Shown here in pieces: positions 7,119 through 15,113 of a stretch of 18,775 nucleotides of DNA. Source of the DNA: DAOUEO01 sp963763495 (GTDB lineage: Bacteria > Chloroflexota > Dehalococcoidia > DSTF01 > JALHUB01); contig CAVXOY010000003.1 of assembly GCA_963763495.1 (NCBI GenBank), positions 1 through 18,775 of the forward strand. Reading direction: 5' to 3'. The stretch's first letter is position 1; the number at the start of each line of letters is the position of its first letter. A program made the translations under genes and the position numbers. The notes beneath the pieces were generated by a model. That model ran no database searches and had not been told where the DNA came from. It was given only the letters and a program-made list of their open reading frames with translations.

Positions 7119-8588
7119 TTAGAGTGCTCTCTTTCGGGAGCGACGCGGTGGCTCTTCGTCCGAAGGCTCGCTCCTGCGAATCGGGGAGCCTTCCCGCGAG
7201 GGGACGGATTCCGGCAGGTGTACCTCCGAACAGAAGGCCGGATCACCGAGCAGCGACGCCAGCCGCTCTCCCGTTTCGTCCAGAGAGAGGTTGGCCAGCG
7301 TTCGCGAGGTGGTGACGACTGTCGGCAGGCGGCGGTCATAGCGATGGCTTAGGATCTCGTAGAGCTCATCCCAATAGGGGTTGCGCCGGCGGAGGTCGAG
7401 GTTGTCCAGGACAAGCAGGGGGATCTCCCGTATCTCCTCCAGCTCCTGGTGGAGAACGAGCGGGCTCCCGGTCTCTCTACTCTGGCGCAAGAAGTGCAGA
7501 AGCTCTGTCACCCCCACCAGGTAGGGGATCTCTCCCGCTTGGCGGCGGTAGTTGGTTATCGCCACGGCCAGATGGGTCTTTCCGCTGCCGTGGGGCCCCG
7601 TCAGCATCAGCCAACCCTCCGGCTTCTGGGCGAAATCCAAGGCAAAGCGGTAGGCATCCGCGAGTTTCCTCCGTTCTCCCGCCGGCAGGTGGAGGCCCTG
7701 CGTGTCGAAGCTCTCGAACGTCATCGCGCGGAAGCGTGGCTGCTCGAACATGTCCAGCCGGCGCCGTCCCGCTCGGGCGCTGGAGGTTGACTCCAGCTCA
7801 TAGACCCGGCTGAGAGAGGGGTCGCTGAGGCGCGTGTAGAGGCGGTCGTCCAGCTTCTGGAGCGACTGATTGGTCGTGATCACAGTGGGCAGGCGGCCAT
7901 TGAAGCGGTGGTTGATGATCTGGAAGAGCTTCTCCTGAGCCCAGGCAGTGGAGCTGTGGGCGCCGAAGTCATCGAGAATGAGCACCGGTGCGTTGCGCAC
8001 GTGGTCGAAGGTCTGATCGTAGCTCTCCTGGCTGTCAGGATGATAGCCGGCGCGAAGGCTGTCCAGCAGGTCGGGCACGATGACGAAGAGGGCCGCCGAG
8101 CCCAGCTCCAGGCAGCGGTTGGTGATCGCGGCCGCTAAGTGCGTCTTGCCGCAGCCGCTGGGGCCGGAGAGGACAAGCCACCCTTCGGGAGCCTCCGCGA
8201 AGGCCTGCGCATCTTCAACGCAGCGCTGGAACCGCTCCTGGTCGCGGGGGTTGCTGCTGCGTCCCCGGCTGCTCAGATTGGCGAACGTGAGGCGGGTGAG
8301 GGGGCCGAGGTTGCTGTATCGCTGGAGGCGGGTCAGGCGCTCTTCTTCTCGCTCGTGGATCACGCAATCGCAGGGGAAGGCCTTGCCGAAATCGGGATGA
8401 CCGAGGGGGACGTTCCGGCGCACGAAGCCGGCCCCTCCGCACAGAGGGCAGACGCTGCTCTCTGATTCGTCCGGCGGCGGCTCTGCAGGCGCCTCTGATG
8501 ATGTCGCCGCACCTGCCTGACTCTCGCCAGGTGATACACCCCGGCTTGGGTATAACCTTCTCAGGATATCGTCTATTTTCTCTGCCAT
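7119..8588 (-). CDS. DnaC/DnaI-like helicase loader with two tandem ATPase modules
   Basis: Residues 1-45 are an acidic, Pro/Ala/Ser-rich leader. A zinc knuckle follows (C47, C50, C73, C75: VCPLCGGAGF and FPCDC). Module 1 has Walker A GPSGCGKTHLA (K148), Walker B VLILDDFG, sensor TVITTN and RLYTRLSD. Module 2 has Walker A GPHGSGKTHLA (K337), Walker B LLVLDNLD and TVVTTS, but RLASLLGD where module 1 has the candidate arginine finger. Family knowledge: DnaC, DnaI and IstB are single-module AAA+ proteins that load DnaB or assist transposase. Lying 37 nt after dnaB in the same operon, a loader role is inferred. The start is uncertain: an in-frame TTG at 8642 would add 18 residues overlapping dnaB, and neither has a clear ribosome site. 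I prefer the ATG at 8588 (MAEKIDDIL), giving 489 aa. Confidence 0.88.
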   Translation of the reverse strand: MAEKIDDILRRLYPSRGVSPGESQAGAATSSEAPAEPPPDESESSVCPLCGGAGFVRRNVPLGHPDFGKAFPCDCVIHEREEERLTRLQRYSNLGPLTRLTFANLSSRGRSSNPRDQERFQRCVEDAQAFAEAPEGWLVLSGPSGCGKTHLAAAITNRCLELGSAALFVIVPDLLDSLRAGYHPDSQESYDQTFDHVRNAPVLILDDFGAHSSTAWAQEKLFQIINHRFNGRLPTVITTNQSLQKLDDRLYTRLSDPSLSRVYELESTSSARAGRRRLDMFEQPRFRAMTFESFDTQGLHLPAGERRKLADAYRFALDFAQKPEGWLMLTGPHGSGKTHLAVAITNYRRQAGEIPYLVGVTELLHFLRQSRETGSPLVLHQELEEIREIPLLVLDNLDLRRRNPYWDELYEILSHRYDRRLPTVVTTSRTLANLSLDETGERLASLLGDPAFCSEVHLPESVPSREGSPIRRSEPSDEEPPRRSRKRAL

Positions 8589-8625
8589 GTCGTCACGCGG
8601 TTTGATCGTGCCTTCTCGATACCCA

Positions 8626-10023
8626 TCAGGCCTCCAATCCAACAGCGCTGGCCGGCTCTTGCTCTTCGTCGCGGAGGAGCAGGTCCTCGAAGCGGGCGAG
8701 CTTCTGCCGGAAGCGTAGGTGGAGGGTCCCCGTCGGCCCGTTCCTGTGCTTGGCGATGATGATCTGAGCGTCGCCGGCGGGATAGGGGCTCCCGTCCGGA
8801 TGTGTCAGATCCCAGTCTTCCTTGCGGACGTATACATCCTCCCGGTAGATGAATACGACGACGTCGGCGTCCTGCTCAATGCTGCCGCTCTCCCGCAGGT
8901 CACTCAGCATCGGTATGTGGGGAGAGCGCATCTCAGGCGCGCGTGAGAGCTGGGATACGGCAAGAACGGGAACATCCAACTCACGCGCCAACCCCTTTAG
9001 CGCGCGTGAGATGTAGCTTATCTCTTGAACCCTGTTGTCTCCCCGCTCGGTGCCGGCGATGAGCTGGAGATAGTCGACGATTATCAGATCCAGTCCCTTT
9101 TCGCGGTGTAGACGCAGGGCCTTACTGCGTATCTCCGTTACTCGCTGGACGGCGCTGTCGTCGACATAGATGTCGACGCCGGACAGGATACCCAGGGCGT
9201 TCATGACCCGCCTTTCCTCCGCCTCGGTGTGTAACCCCAGGCGCAGGCGAGTGGAGTCTACCCCTGACTCGCTGGAAAGAAGACGCTGCACCAGTTGCTC
9301 GGCGGCCATCTCCAGGCTGAATATCGCGACCTTTGCGTTCTGGCCGACCGCTGAGTTGCGGGCGATATTCAGAGCGAGGCTCGTCTTGCCAAGGCTGGGT
9401 CGTGCCGCCAGTATGACGAGGTCGGAACGCTTTAGACCGCCCAAAAGGGTATCGAGGTCCATGAAACCGGTGCGAATGTTCCCCTGCAGCCCACCCTTGA
9501 AAGCCTCCATTCCTGGGCCTTCCCAGTACCCGTCCAGGACATCCTTGATGTGGACGAAGTCACGGAGGCGCTGGTCGGAGGAAATCGAGAGGATCATGTT
9601 CTCGGAGCGGGCGAGGGCGCTCTCCAGGTCGGCGCCGCCTATGTAGGCCATCTGATTGATCTTGCCTGCAACCTCGATGAGACGGCGGTAAGTGGCGTCC
9701 CGTTTGACGATCCGGGCGTAATGCTCGACACCGATGGGGGTAGGGAGTTCGGTAACGAGACGGCTCAGGTAAGCAAGCCCTCCTACCTGCTCCAGGCGCT
9801 CGCGGCGGGCCAGCTCGTGACCGACAGTGACCTCGTTGATGGCCTCGTTGCGGTCCCACAGGGCGAGGCAGACCTCATATGTCCAGGCGTTCTTCTCGCG
9901 GAAGAAATCGTCGGGCCGGAGGATTGGCGCCACCTTGTGGATGGCCTCGTCGTCGACGAGGATGGAGGCGATGACCGCCTCTTCCGCTTCTATGTCATGG
10001 GGAGGGAGCCTCTCGGACTGCAT
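8626..10023 (-). CDS. dnaB: Replicative DNA helicase DnaB
   Basis: At 465 residues it is a complete DnaB. The N-terminal domain begins LPPHDIEAEEAVIASILVD. The RecA-like motor contains Walker A ARPSLGKTS (K213), where most DnaBs have GRPSMGKT, then FSLEMA, Walker B LIIVDYLQLI, DLRESGSIEQDADVV and the AKHRNGPTG segment carrying the arginine finger. DnaB unwinds DNA ahead of the replisome as a hexameric ring. The start ATG is preceded by AAGGAT. It belongs to the rplI operon, 42 nt after the 67-aa gene, and is followed by its presumed loader. No intein or frame break is seen. Confidence 0.97.
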   Translation of the reverse strand: MQSERLPPHDIEAEEAVIASILVDDEAIHKVAPILRPDDFFREKNAWTYEVCLALWDRNEAINEVTVGHELARRERLEQVGGLAYLSRLVTELPTPIGVEHYARIVKRDATYRRLIEVAGKINQMAYIGGADLESALARSENMILSISSDQRLRDFVHIKDVLDGYWEGPGMEAFKGGLQGNIRTGFMDLDTLLGGLKRSDLVILAARPSLGKTSLALNIARNSAVGQNAKVAIFSLEMAAEQLVQRLLSSESGVDSTRLRLGLHTEAEERRVMNALGILSGVDIYVDDSAVQRVTEIRSKALRLHREKGLDLIIVDYLQLIAGTERGDNRVQEISYISRALKGLARELDVPVLAVSQLSRAPEMRSPHIPMLSDLRESGSIEQDADVVVFIYREDVYVRKEDWDLTHPDGSPYPAGDAQIIIAKHRNGPTGTLHLRFRQKLARFEDLLLRDEEQEPASAVGLEA

Positions 10024-10065
10024 CGTTATCCTTGGCGTGAATAAGAAAGATGGATGGGTCTCGCC

Positions 10066-10269
10066 TTAGGTTTCCTCATCGCGCTTGGCATGGCGGCGGG
10101 CGATCAAGTCCGTCGCTGGTCGCCCTATGAGAATCCTGCCCAGCGAGCGGTGGCCGAGGGTCAGATAGTACTTCCGCCAGACCTTGCGGATATCGTCGGC
10201 TGTCTGAGCCTGCGCCAGTTCCTTTTCAGCTTCCCGTAGAGCGGTTTCGTATTCCTGCGGTGTTGCCAT
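10066..10269 (-). CDS. Uncharacterised 67-aa protein between rplI and dnaB
   Basis: I do not recognise this protein. It begins MATPQEYETALREAEKELAQ and is strongly charged and helical, possibly a coiled coil at residues 5-35, with RKVWRKYYLTLGHRSLGRIL in the middle and a basic then acidic end. There is no signal peptide or membrane segment. It is real on context: AGGAGG with a 5-nt spacer precedes the ATG, and the gene sits in the rplI-dnaB operon with gaps of 77 and 42 nt. A replication- or ribosome-linked role is only inferred from position. Confidence 0.8.
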   Translation of the reverse strand: MATPQEYETALREAEKELAQAQTADDIRKVWRKYYLTLGHRSLGRILIGRPATDLIARRHAKRDEET

Positions 10270-10346
10270 GGCGGCCTCCTGTTACCGCCATCTGAGGCTG
10301 CCCCATCCATCGCTGGAGCGGCGAGGTAGCTGCGAGAAGCCGGCTT

Positions 10347-10860
10347 CTACTCCTTGTCGACTGCCGGCTCTTCCGTTTCCGCTGTCTCTGGTTCTGCTTC
10401 TTCCTCGACGGCTCCGCCCTCGGCGACGACCTCCACCAGCACGTTGGGCCGGACGTTGCGCGTCAGTTGGAGGGCGACTTCATGTGTCCCGACCTCCTTG
10501 ATCGGCTCTGCCAGCAGCACTTGGTGCCGGTCGATTTCCTGCCCCAGGATGGTCGCGATCTCTTGGGCGATGTCCGCCTGGGTCACGGAACCGAAGAGCC
10601 GCCCCTTGCGACCTGCCTTTGCGGTGATAGTGACACCGGCGGCCAGCTTGTCAGCCAGCGTCTGGGCCTGCTCATCGAGTTGAGCCTGGCGGCGGGCCTC
10701 GGCGGCAGCGGCCGCCTCACCCTTCTTGATGGCGGCAGCCGTGGCGGGCGCGGCTAGCCCTCGGGGCAGAGAGGAAATTGCGAGCGAACCCGTCGGCGAC
10801 GTTCTTGATCTCGCCCACCTTGCCGGAACCTTCGACGTCTTGCAGAAAAACAACCTTCAC
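10347..10860 (-). CDS. rplI: 50S ribosomal protein L9, frameshifted, acidic C-terminal tail
   Basis: The start is GTG at 10858-10860, set by GGAGGAG at 10866-10872. The first 30 residues (MKVVFLQDVEGSGKVGEI then KNVADGFARNFL) are the canonical L9 N-terminal rRNA-binding domain. The frame then breaks. LPRGLAAPATAAAIKKGE and the rest, through SVTQADIAQEI to the C-terminal domain, continue in another frame. Removing one base in the AGAG tract at about 10768-10773 joins NFL to LPRGLA and gives 170 aa. A continuous 168-aa frame starting at 10853 exists, but its first ~30 residues are out-of-frame translation. The last ~20 residues are Glu-rich, longer than in typical L9 (about 150 aa). L9 binds 23S rRNA near the L1 stalk base. 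Confidence 0.93.
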
Positions 10861-10911
10861 AGAAACTCCTCCAGGATTCACGTTTTGGGGAGAGGCGATG
10901 CCACCGTCCCC

Positions 10912-10939
10912 ATCATATTGTTGGCAGGCACTCCGTCAA
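10912..10939 (-). promoter_or_regulatory. Proximal rplI-dnaB operon promoter (P2)
   Basis: TTGACG (10934-10939), a 16-bp spacer, then TATGAT (10912-10917) on the minus strand. The predicted start is near 10905, giving a leader of about 45 nt containing the rplI ribosome site. Confidence 0.65.
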
Positions 10940-11017
10940 CCAAGAATCGGTAAACTGCCTTACGAAATCTTTCCACATACCCAAGCACAAAACTCGGGCC
11001 TGTATCTCGCGGTACCG

Positions 11018-11036
11018 GTTACGCTATTAGCGTAAC
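11018..11036. promoter_or_regulatory. 19-bp palindrome overlapping the distal rplI promoter -10
   Basis: GTTACGCTATTAGCGTAAC has perfect 8-bp arms around a 3-bp centre. It covers the whole -10 of the distal promoter and its predicted start, the expected place for a repressor operator. As RNA it could also form a hairpin after purL, but there is no T-run after it on the minus strand. The regulator is unknown. Confidence 0.55.
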
Positions 11037-11057
11037 TAGAACGAATATTCTTGTCAA
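11029..11057 (-). promoter_or_regulatory. Distal rplI-dnaB operon promoter (P1)
   Basis: TTGACA (11052-11057, perfect), a 17-bp spacer, then TACGCT (11029-11034) on the minus strand. The predicted start near 11022 gives a leader of about 160 nt. The -35 is only about 18 bp from the purL stop, so purL transcripts probably read into this region unless terminated. Confidence 0.5.
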
Positions 11058-11075
11058 GGCGGGGGAGCAAGGGGA

Positions 11076-13341
11076 CTAGCGGCCCTGAATGGCCCGCGGC
11101 AGCCCCTCTCGATAGCCGCGAGCCAGGTCAGCAACGGGCACGCTCACAGCATCGCCGATCACCAGCCGCTCGCCGCCGGCTCGCCCTAGATACGTGAGGG
11201 GAACGTCGAAGCGACGGGCTAGAGCGTCCACCTCATTCCGGCGTTCCGGCGGGCAAGAGACGACGATCCGCGACTGCCCCTCGCCGAACAGGGCGGCATC
11301 CAGGCGGCCGCTCATTCTCAGGCCGGAGCCGTCCAGTCCCAGGCCGCCCTCGATGCAGCACTCAGCCAGGGTCACCGCCAGCCCGCCGTGGGAGCAGTCG
11401 TGGGCGGAGTGGAGGAGCCCGCCCCGGATCGCCTCCAGGCAAACGCGCTGCACTCTGACCTCGAAGTCGAGGTCGATCTGCGGCCGGCCGGCCACCAGGG
11501 TGTGGACCTGTCGCAGGTATTCGCTTCCCGCCAGCGTCGCCACCGGGGTTTCCAGTTCCGCGCCCAGAAGGAAGACCTCGTCCCCTGCCGTCTGGAAAGC
11601 CATGGGGCAGCGCTGATCGACGTCCTCCAGCAAGCCGAGCATCCCGATCACGGGCGTCGGTAGCACCGCATCGCCGTTGGTCTCGTTGTAGAGGCTGACG
11701 TTGCCGGAGATGACCGGCGTGGCCAGCTTCTCGCAGGCGGCGGCCATGCCCAGTATGGCCTGCTCCATCTGGTAGTAGACCTCCAGTTTTTCGGGGTTGC
11801 CGAAGTTCAGGCAGTCGGTCAGGGCGATCGGCTCGGCGCCGGCGCAGACGACGTTGCGCGCCGCCTCCGCCACAGCGATTGCCCCGCCGGCGTAGGGGTC
11901 GAGGTAGCAGTAGAGACCGTTGCCGTCATTGGTCAGGGCGATGCCCTTCTTGGTGCCCTTGACGCGCATGACCGCGGCGTCGCTGCCCGGGCCGACCACG
12001 GTGTTGGTCAGCACCTGGTGGTCATATTGACGCCAGACCCAGCGCTTGTCGGCGATCTCGGGCGAAGAAATCAGACGGAGCAATGCCGCCGAAGCCCGTG
12101 TCGTTCCCGCGCCGGCTTCAACCAGACCGTCGATGGCGGGGTCGGTCAGATCGGGCAAGGAAGCCAGATCGTAGGACTGCAATCGCTTCAGATAAGCAGG
12201 TTCCTTGCCGTCACGGCGGTACTCCGGCGGGTTGGTGAACACCGTTACGGGGACCGTCACCACCTCCTGGTCACCGTCCCGCACGTGAGTGTAGCCGTCA
12301 TCCGTCACCTTGCCGATGATGTCGCAGCGTATCTCCCAGTGCTGGAAGAGCCGCCGGATGTCTTCCTCGTGCTCCGTCTTGACGAAGACCAGCATCCGCT
12401 CTTGCGATTCCGAGAGCATGACCTCGAACGGGACCATACCTCGCTCCCGTCGCGGCACGCAGGCGATGTCGATATCGATGCCCGCGCCGCCGCGCTCAGC
12501 GGCCTCGACGCTGGAGCTGGTGAGGCCGGCTGCCCCCAGATCCTGGATGCCGACTACCCAATCGGGGTGTTTCTCGGCGATCTCCAGGCAGGCCTCCATG
12601 AGCAGCTTTTCCAGGAAGGGGTTGCCGACCTGGACGGTAGGGCGCAACTCGGCGCTGGACTCGTCGAAGCACGCGCGAGGCCAGCACGTTCGCCCCGCCG
12701 ATGCCGTCGCGGCCGGTATCGGAGCCCACCAGCATCACCAGATTGCCGGGCCCCTTGGCGCAACCGGGCATCAGGTCGTCGATCCGCGCCACGCCGACGC
12801 ACATGGCGTTGACCAGAGGGTTGGCGGAGTAGGCGTCGGCGAAGCTCACCTCGCCGGCGACGGTAGGGATGCCCAGGCAGTTGCCATAGCCGCCGATGCC
12901 ACCCACGACGCCGCCGAAAAGATAGCGGTTGCGGCGGTCGGAGAGGGGGCCGAAGCGCAGAGAGTCGAGTATGGCGATGGGCCGCGCCCCCATGGCGAAG
13001 ATGTCGCGCACGATGCCGCCGACGCCGGTCGCTGCCCCCTGGTAGGGCTCGATGGCCGAGGGGTGGTTGTGCGACTCCACCTTCATCACGATGCAGTAAC
13101 CGTCGCCGATGTCTACGGCGCCGGCGTTCTCGCCGCCCATGCGGGTGAGAATGCGGGGGCCGCTATTGGGCAGGAGGCGGAGGAGGGGCTTGCTGTTCTT
13201 GTAGCCGCAGTGCTCGCTCCATAGGGCGCCGAACATGCCCAATTCCACTTCATTCGGCTCCCGGCCCAGCCGCTCGACGATCAGCCGGTACTCATCCAGA
13301 GAGAGCGCGAGTTCCTCTAGTACACGTTCATCAACAGCCAT
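11076..13341 (-). CDS. purL: Phosphoribosylformylglycinamidine synthase, PurL subunit (small type), frameshifted
   Basis: PurL makes FGAM from FGAR, ATP and ammonia supplied by PurQ. The N-terminal part has PNEVELGMFGALWSEHCGYKNS, VESHNHPSAIEPYQGAATG with GGIVRDIFAMGARP, and GIPTVAGEVSF. The second part has VQVGNPFLEKLLMEACLE, GIQDLGAAGLTSS, LTDCLNFGNPEK, ISGNVSLYNE and HDCSHGGLAVTLAE, all typical. They lie in different frames. Removing one base at about 12669 joins ANVLASRV to FDESSAELRPTVQ and gives about 754 aa, the usual length of small PurL. Uncorrected, the N-terminal frame ends at 12496 and the C-terminal one opens at 12647. The start ATG at 13341 has a weak ribosome site and sits a few bases after the preceding gene, suggesting coupling. 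Small PurL normally needs PurQ and PurS; purS is not in the window. Confidence 0.95.
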
Positions 13342-14455
13342 AATTCACTCGAATTCGTAGATTATTCGCTTGCCTTCCATGTAGTGAGAGAGAGTAACGC
13401 AGTTCCTCGGGTTGGGTATCCTCTCCGATCTCGAAGAGAATGACCGCTTCTATCAACGTGTCGTCACTGAACTTGACCGGCGTCGGGCGCCCGCCTGCCA
13501 CCGCCAGCAGTGGGTCGTGCCATTTGCCGTCGCTGTCCTTCAGAGCGAAGTCCGAGTCCCACACCTTGCGGGTATGGCCGCTATCGTTGTCTAGCTCGAA
13601 CCAGAAGGCGACGAGCCGCTTGTCTTCTTCGGGTATCAGGAGAGAGAAGGAGTCGTCGGCGGGGTCCAAGGCGTTGACCAGGGAGATATCCACGCCCCAG
13701 AAATCGACCGAGGTCTCATAGCTGGACACGCGCCCGGCCGTTAGGTCATCGTAGGGGACGGGCACCCGCACCGTCTCTCGGCCAAGAATTGCCGCAGCGA
13801 TGGTGAGGGCGACAAGACCCGCTCCCAGGAGGCAGCCGATGACCGATGAGACTATGTAGGTGTCGCGACCGGCGGGACCGGCTTCGTCCGAGAGGCTGAA
13901 CGGTGGGAATTCGTCCCGCAGCGAAATGGTGTAGGCATTCACCCGCGTTTGCCAGCGAAGAACGCCGCCGACGAACCCGTGCAGCCCCTTGGGGAAGCGC
14001 CCCACAATGAGGATCGCAAACCATCCGACCACCATGCAGAACAGCGCGGCAAGCCAGAGGAACTGGAGCACGAAGAAGTGGGGGATCGATGTGATGGACT
14101 TCCAGATGATCAGCTTCCAGCGCGAGACCCTGTCCGGATACTCGACTTCGAACCGGACGGGATGTTCGCCGTCGAAGGGGGGATAGCTGTCGGTGAGCAG
14201 CGCGCCGTAGGAGACGGCCCGGATCGTCCACCGGTGCAGCGCGACCTGCGCGTCAAACATCCAGCGAGGCATACGCCCGCGCACGAGGACGGCGATCCAG
14301 GTGACGGCGATTATCGCCCAGAGTCCGTAGGAGAGGATCGCGCCGAAAATGACCAGCGGGATCAGCAGAAAGAGACGCAGGAGCGTCTTCCAGCGCGACT
14401 GGCGCTCCGGATAGTCGATGGCAAGGGTTACGGGGTAGGCAGCGCCTGCCTCCAT
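13331..14455 (-). CDS. DUF4389 tandem membrane protein with C-terminal DUF4352-like domain; probable frameshift near its end
   Basis: There are two DUF4389 units. One is residues 7-95, from YPVTLAIDYPERQSRW to DSYPPF. The other is about 98-190, from HPVRFEVEYPDRVSRW to RDEFPPFSL. Each has paired hydrophobic helices. A membrane segment follows at about 205-227, then an extracytoplasmic domain resembling DUF4352 (VAFWFELDN, FALKDSDGKWHDPL, LRYSL). Function is unknown. The ATG is preceded by GGAGG, and the gene is 26 nt after the other DUF4389 gene. As read it has 374 codons and overlaps purL by 11 nt. Removing one base in the GAGAGAGAG tract (13386-13394) changes the end to HYMEGKRIIYEFE with a stop at 13345-13347, just before the purL ATG. 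That looks more natural, giving about 369 aa. Confidence 0.85.
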   Translation of the reverse strand: MEAGAAYPVTLAIDYPERQSRWKTLLRLFLLIPLVIFGAILSYGLWAIIAVTWIAVLVRGRMPRWMFDAQVALHRWTIRAVSYGALLTDSYPPFDGEHPVRFEVEYPDRVSRWKLIIWKSITSIPHFFVLQFLWLAALFCMVVGWFAILIVGRFPKGLHGFVGGVLRWQTRVNAYTISLRDEFPPFSLSDEAGPAGRDTYIVSSVIGCLLGAGLVALTIAAAILGRETVRVPVPYDDLTAGRVSSYETSVDFWGVDISLVNALDPADDSFSLLIPEEDKRLVAFWFELDNDSGHTRKVWDSDFALKDSDGKWHDPLLAVAGGRPTPVKFSDDTLIEAVILFEIGEDTQPEELRYSLSLHGRQANNLRIRVNYGC

Positions 14456-14481
14456 ACTAAGCTCCTCCCTCGCTCATGGCC

Positions 14482-15064
14482 TCACGGGGCCAGACTGAAC
14501 GGCGGGTACTCGTCGCGCAGCAGGAGAACGTAGGCATTGACGCGCGCCCCCCACCGGTTGAATCCCACTGCGAACCTGAACAAGCCCGCAGGGTAGCGGC
14601 CGGTGAACAGAATCGCGAACCAGGCAATGATCAGCGTTACGAAGTACGCGATGCCGACGAACAACAGGACGATGATGTTCGGGATAATCAGCAGCCACTT
14701 CACGAATATGAGCAGTCGCGATAGCTTCTCCGGGTACTCGACGTCGAAGGTCACAGGGTACTGACCGGCTGATAGGGAGAACGGTGGGTAATCATCGCGC
14801 AAGAAAAGGATGTACGCATTCACATTGTTATCCCAGCGGTAGATGCCGACGACGAAATCGAACATCCCCTTCGGGATAGCGTCCGGTGAAGAGGATGGCG
14901 AACCAGGCGATGAACGTCATTATTTCCGCGACGGCCATTAGAGCATACAGGATTATCAGATGAGGTATGACGAGTAGCCACTTGACGAATATCAGCCAGC
15001 GGGAAAGCCTCTCCGGGTACTCAACGTCGAAAGCCAGGGGATAGGTGGTCTCAGCGGTACTCAT
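14482..15064 (-). CDS. Tandem DUF4389 membrane protein, frameshifted
   Basis: After repair the protein is about 193 aa and consists of two near-identical DUF4389 repeats. Each runs YPxxFDVEYPExLSRxLIFVK, two membrane helices, AWFAILFTGRYP, RW, NAY, LRDxYPPFSL. The frame breaks in CCCC at 14866-14869; removing one C joins GRYPEG to MFDFVVGIYRW. The first frame alone would end in FRRRHLPLG at 14828, and the second opens at the internal ATG 14865. The start ATG at 15064 has an excellent AAAGGAGG ribosome site. It lies 49 nt after purQ and is probably co-transcribed with it. DUF4389 has no established function; a small membrane or envelope protein is all the sequence shows. Confidence 0.88.
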
Positions 15065-15113
15065 GGTCTCCCTCCTTTGAGAACTCTGCTTGCCACAAGC
15101 TTCCTCCGACGCT

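Noticed and set aside
10969..10977. DnaA-box-like CTTTCCACA upstream of rplI.
   Set aside because: Only 7 of 9 match TTATCCACA and there is a single copy, so it does not support an origin or DnaA control.
12310..13224. Long open frame on the plus strand opposite purL (304 codons).
   Set aside because: It is antisense to strongly conserved PurL motifs. Its long frame is a by-product of GC-rich codon use, and the translation is low-complexity with no recognisable domain.
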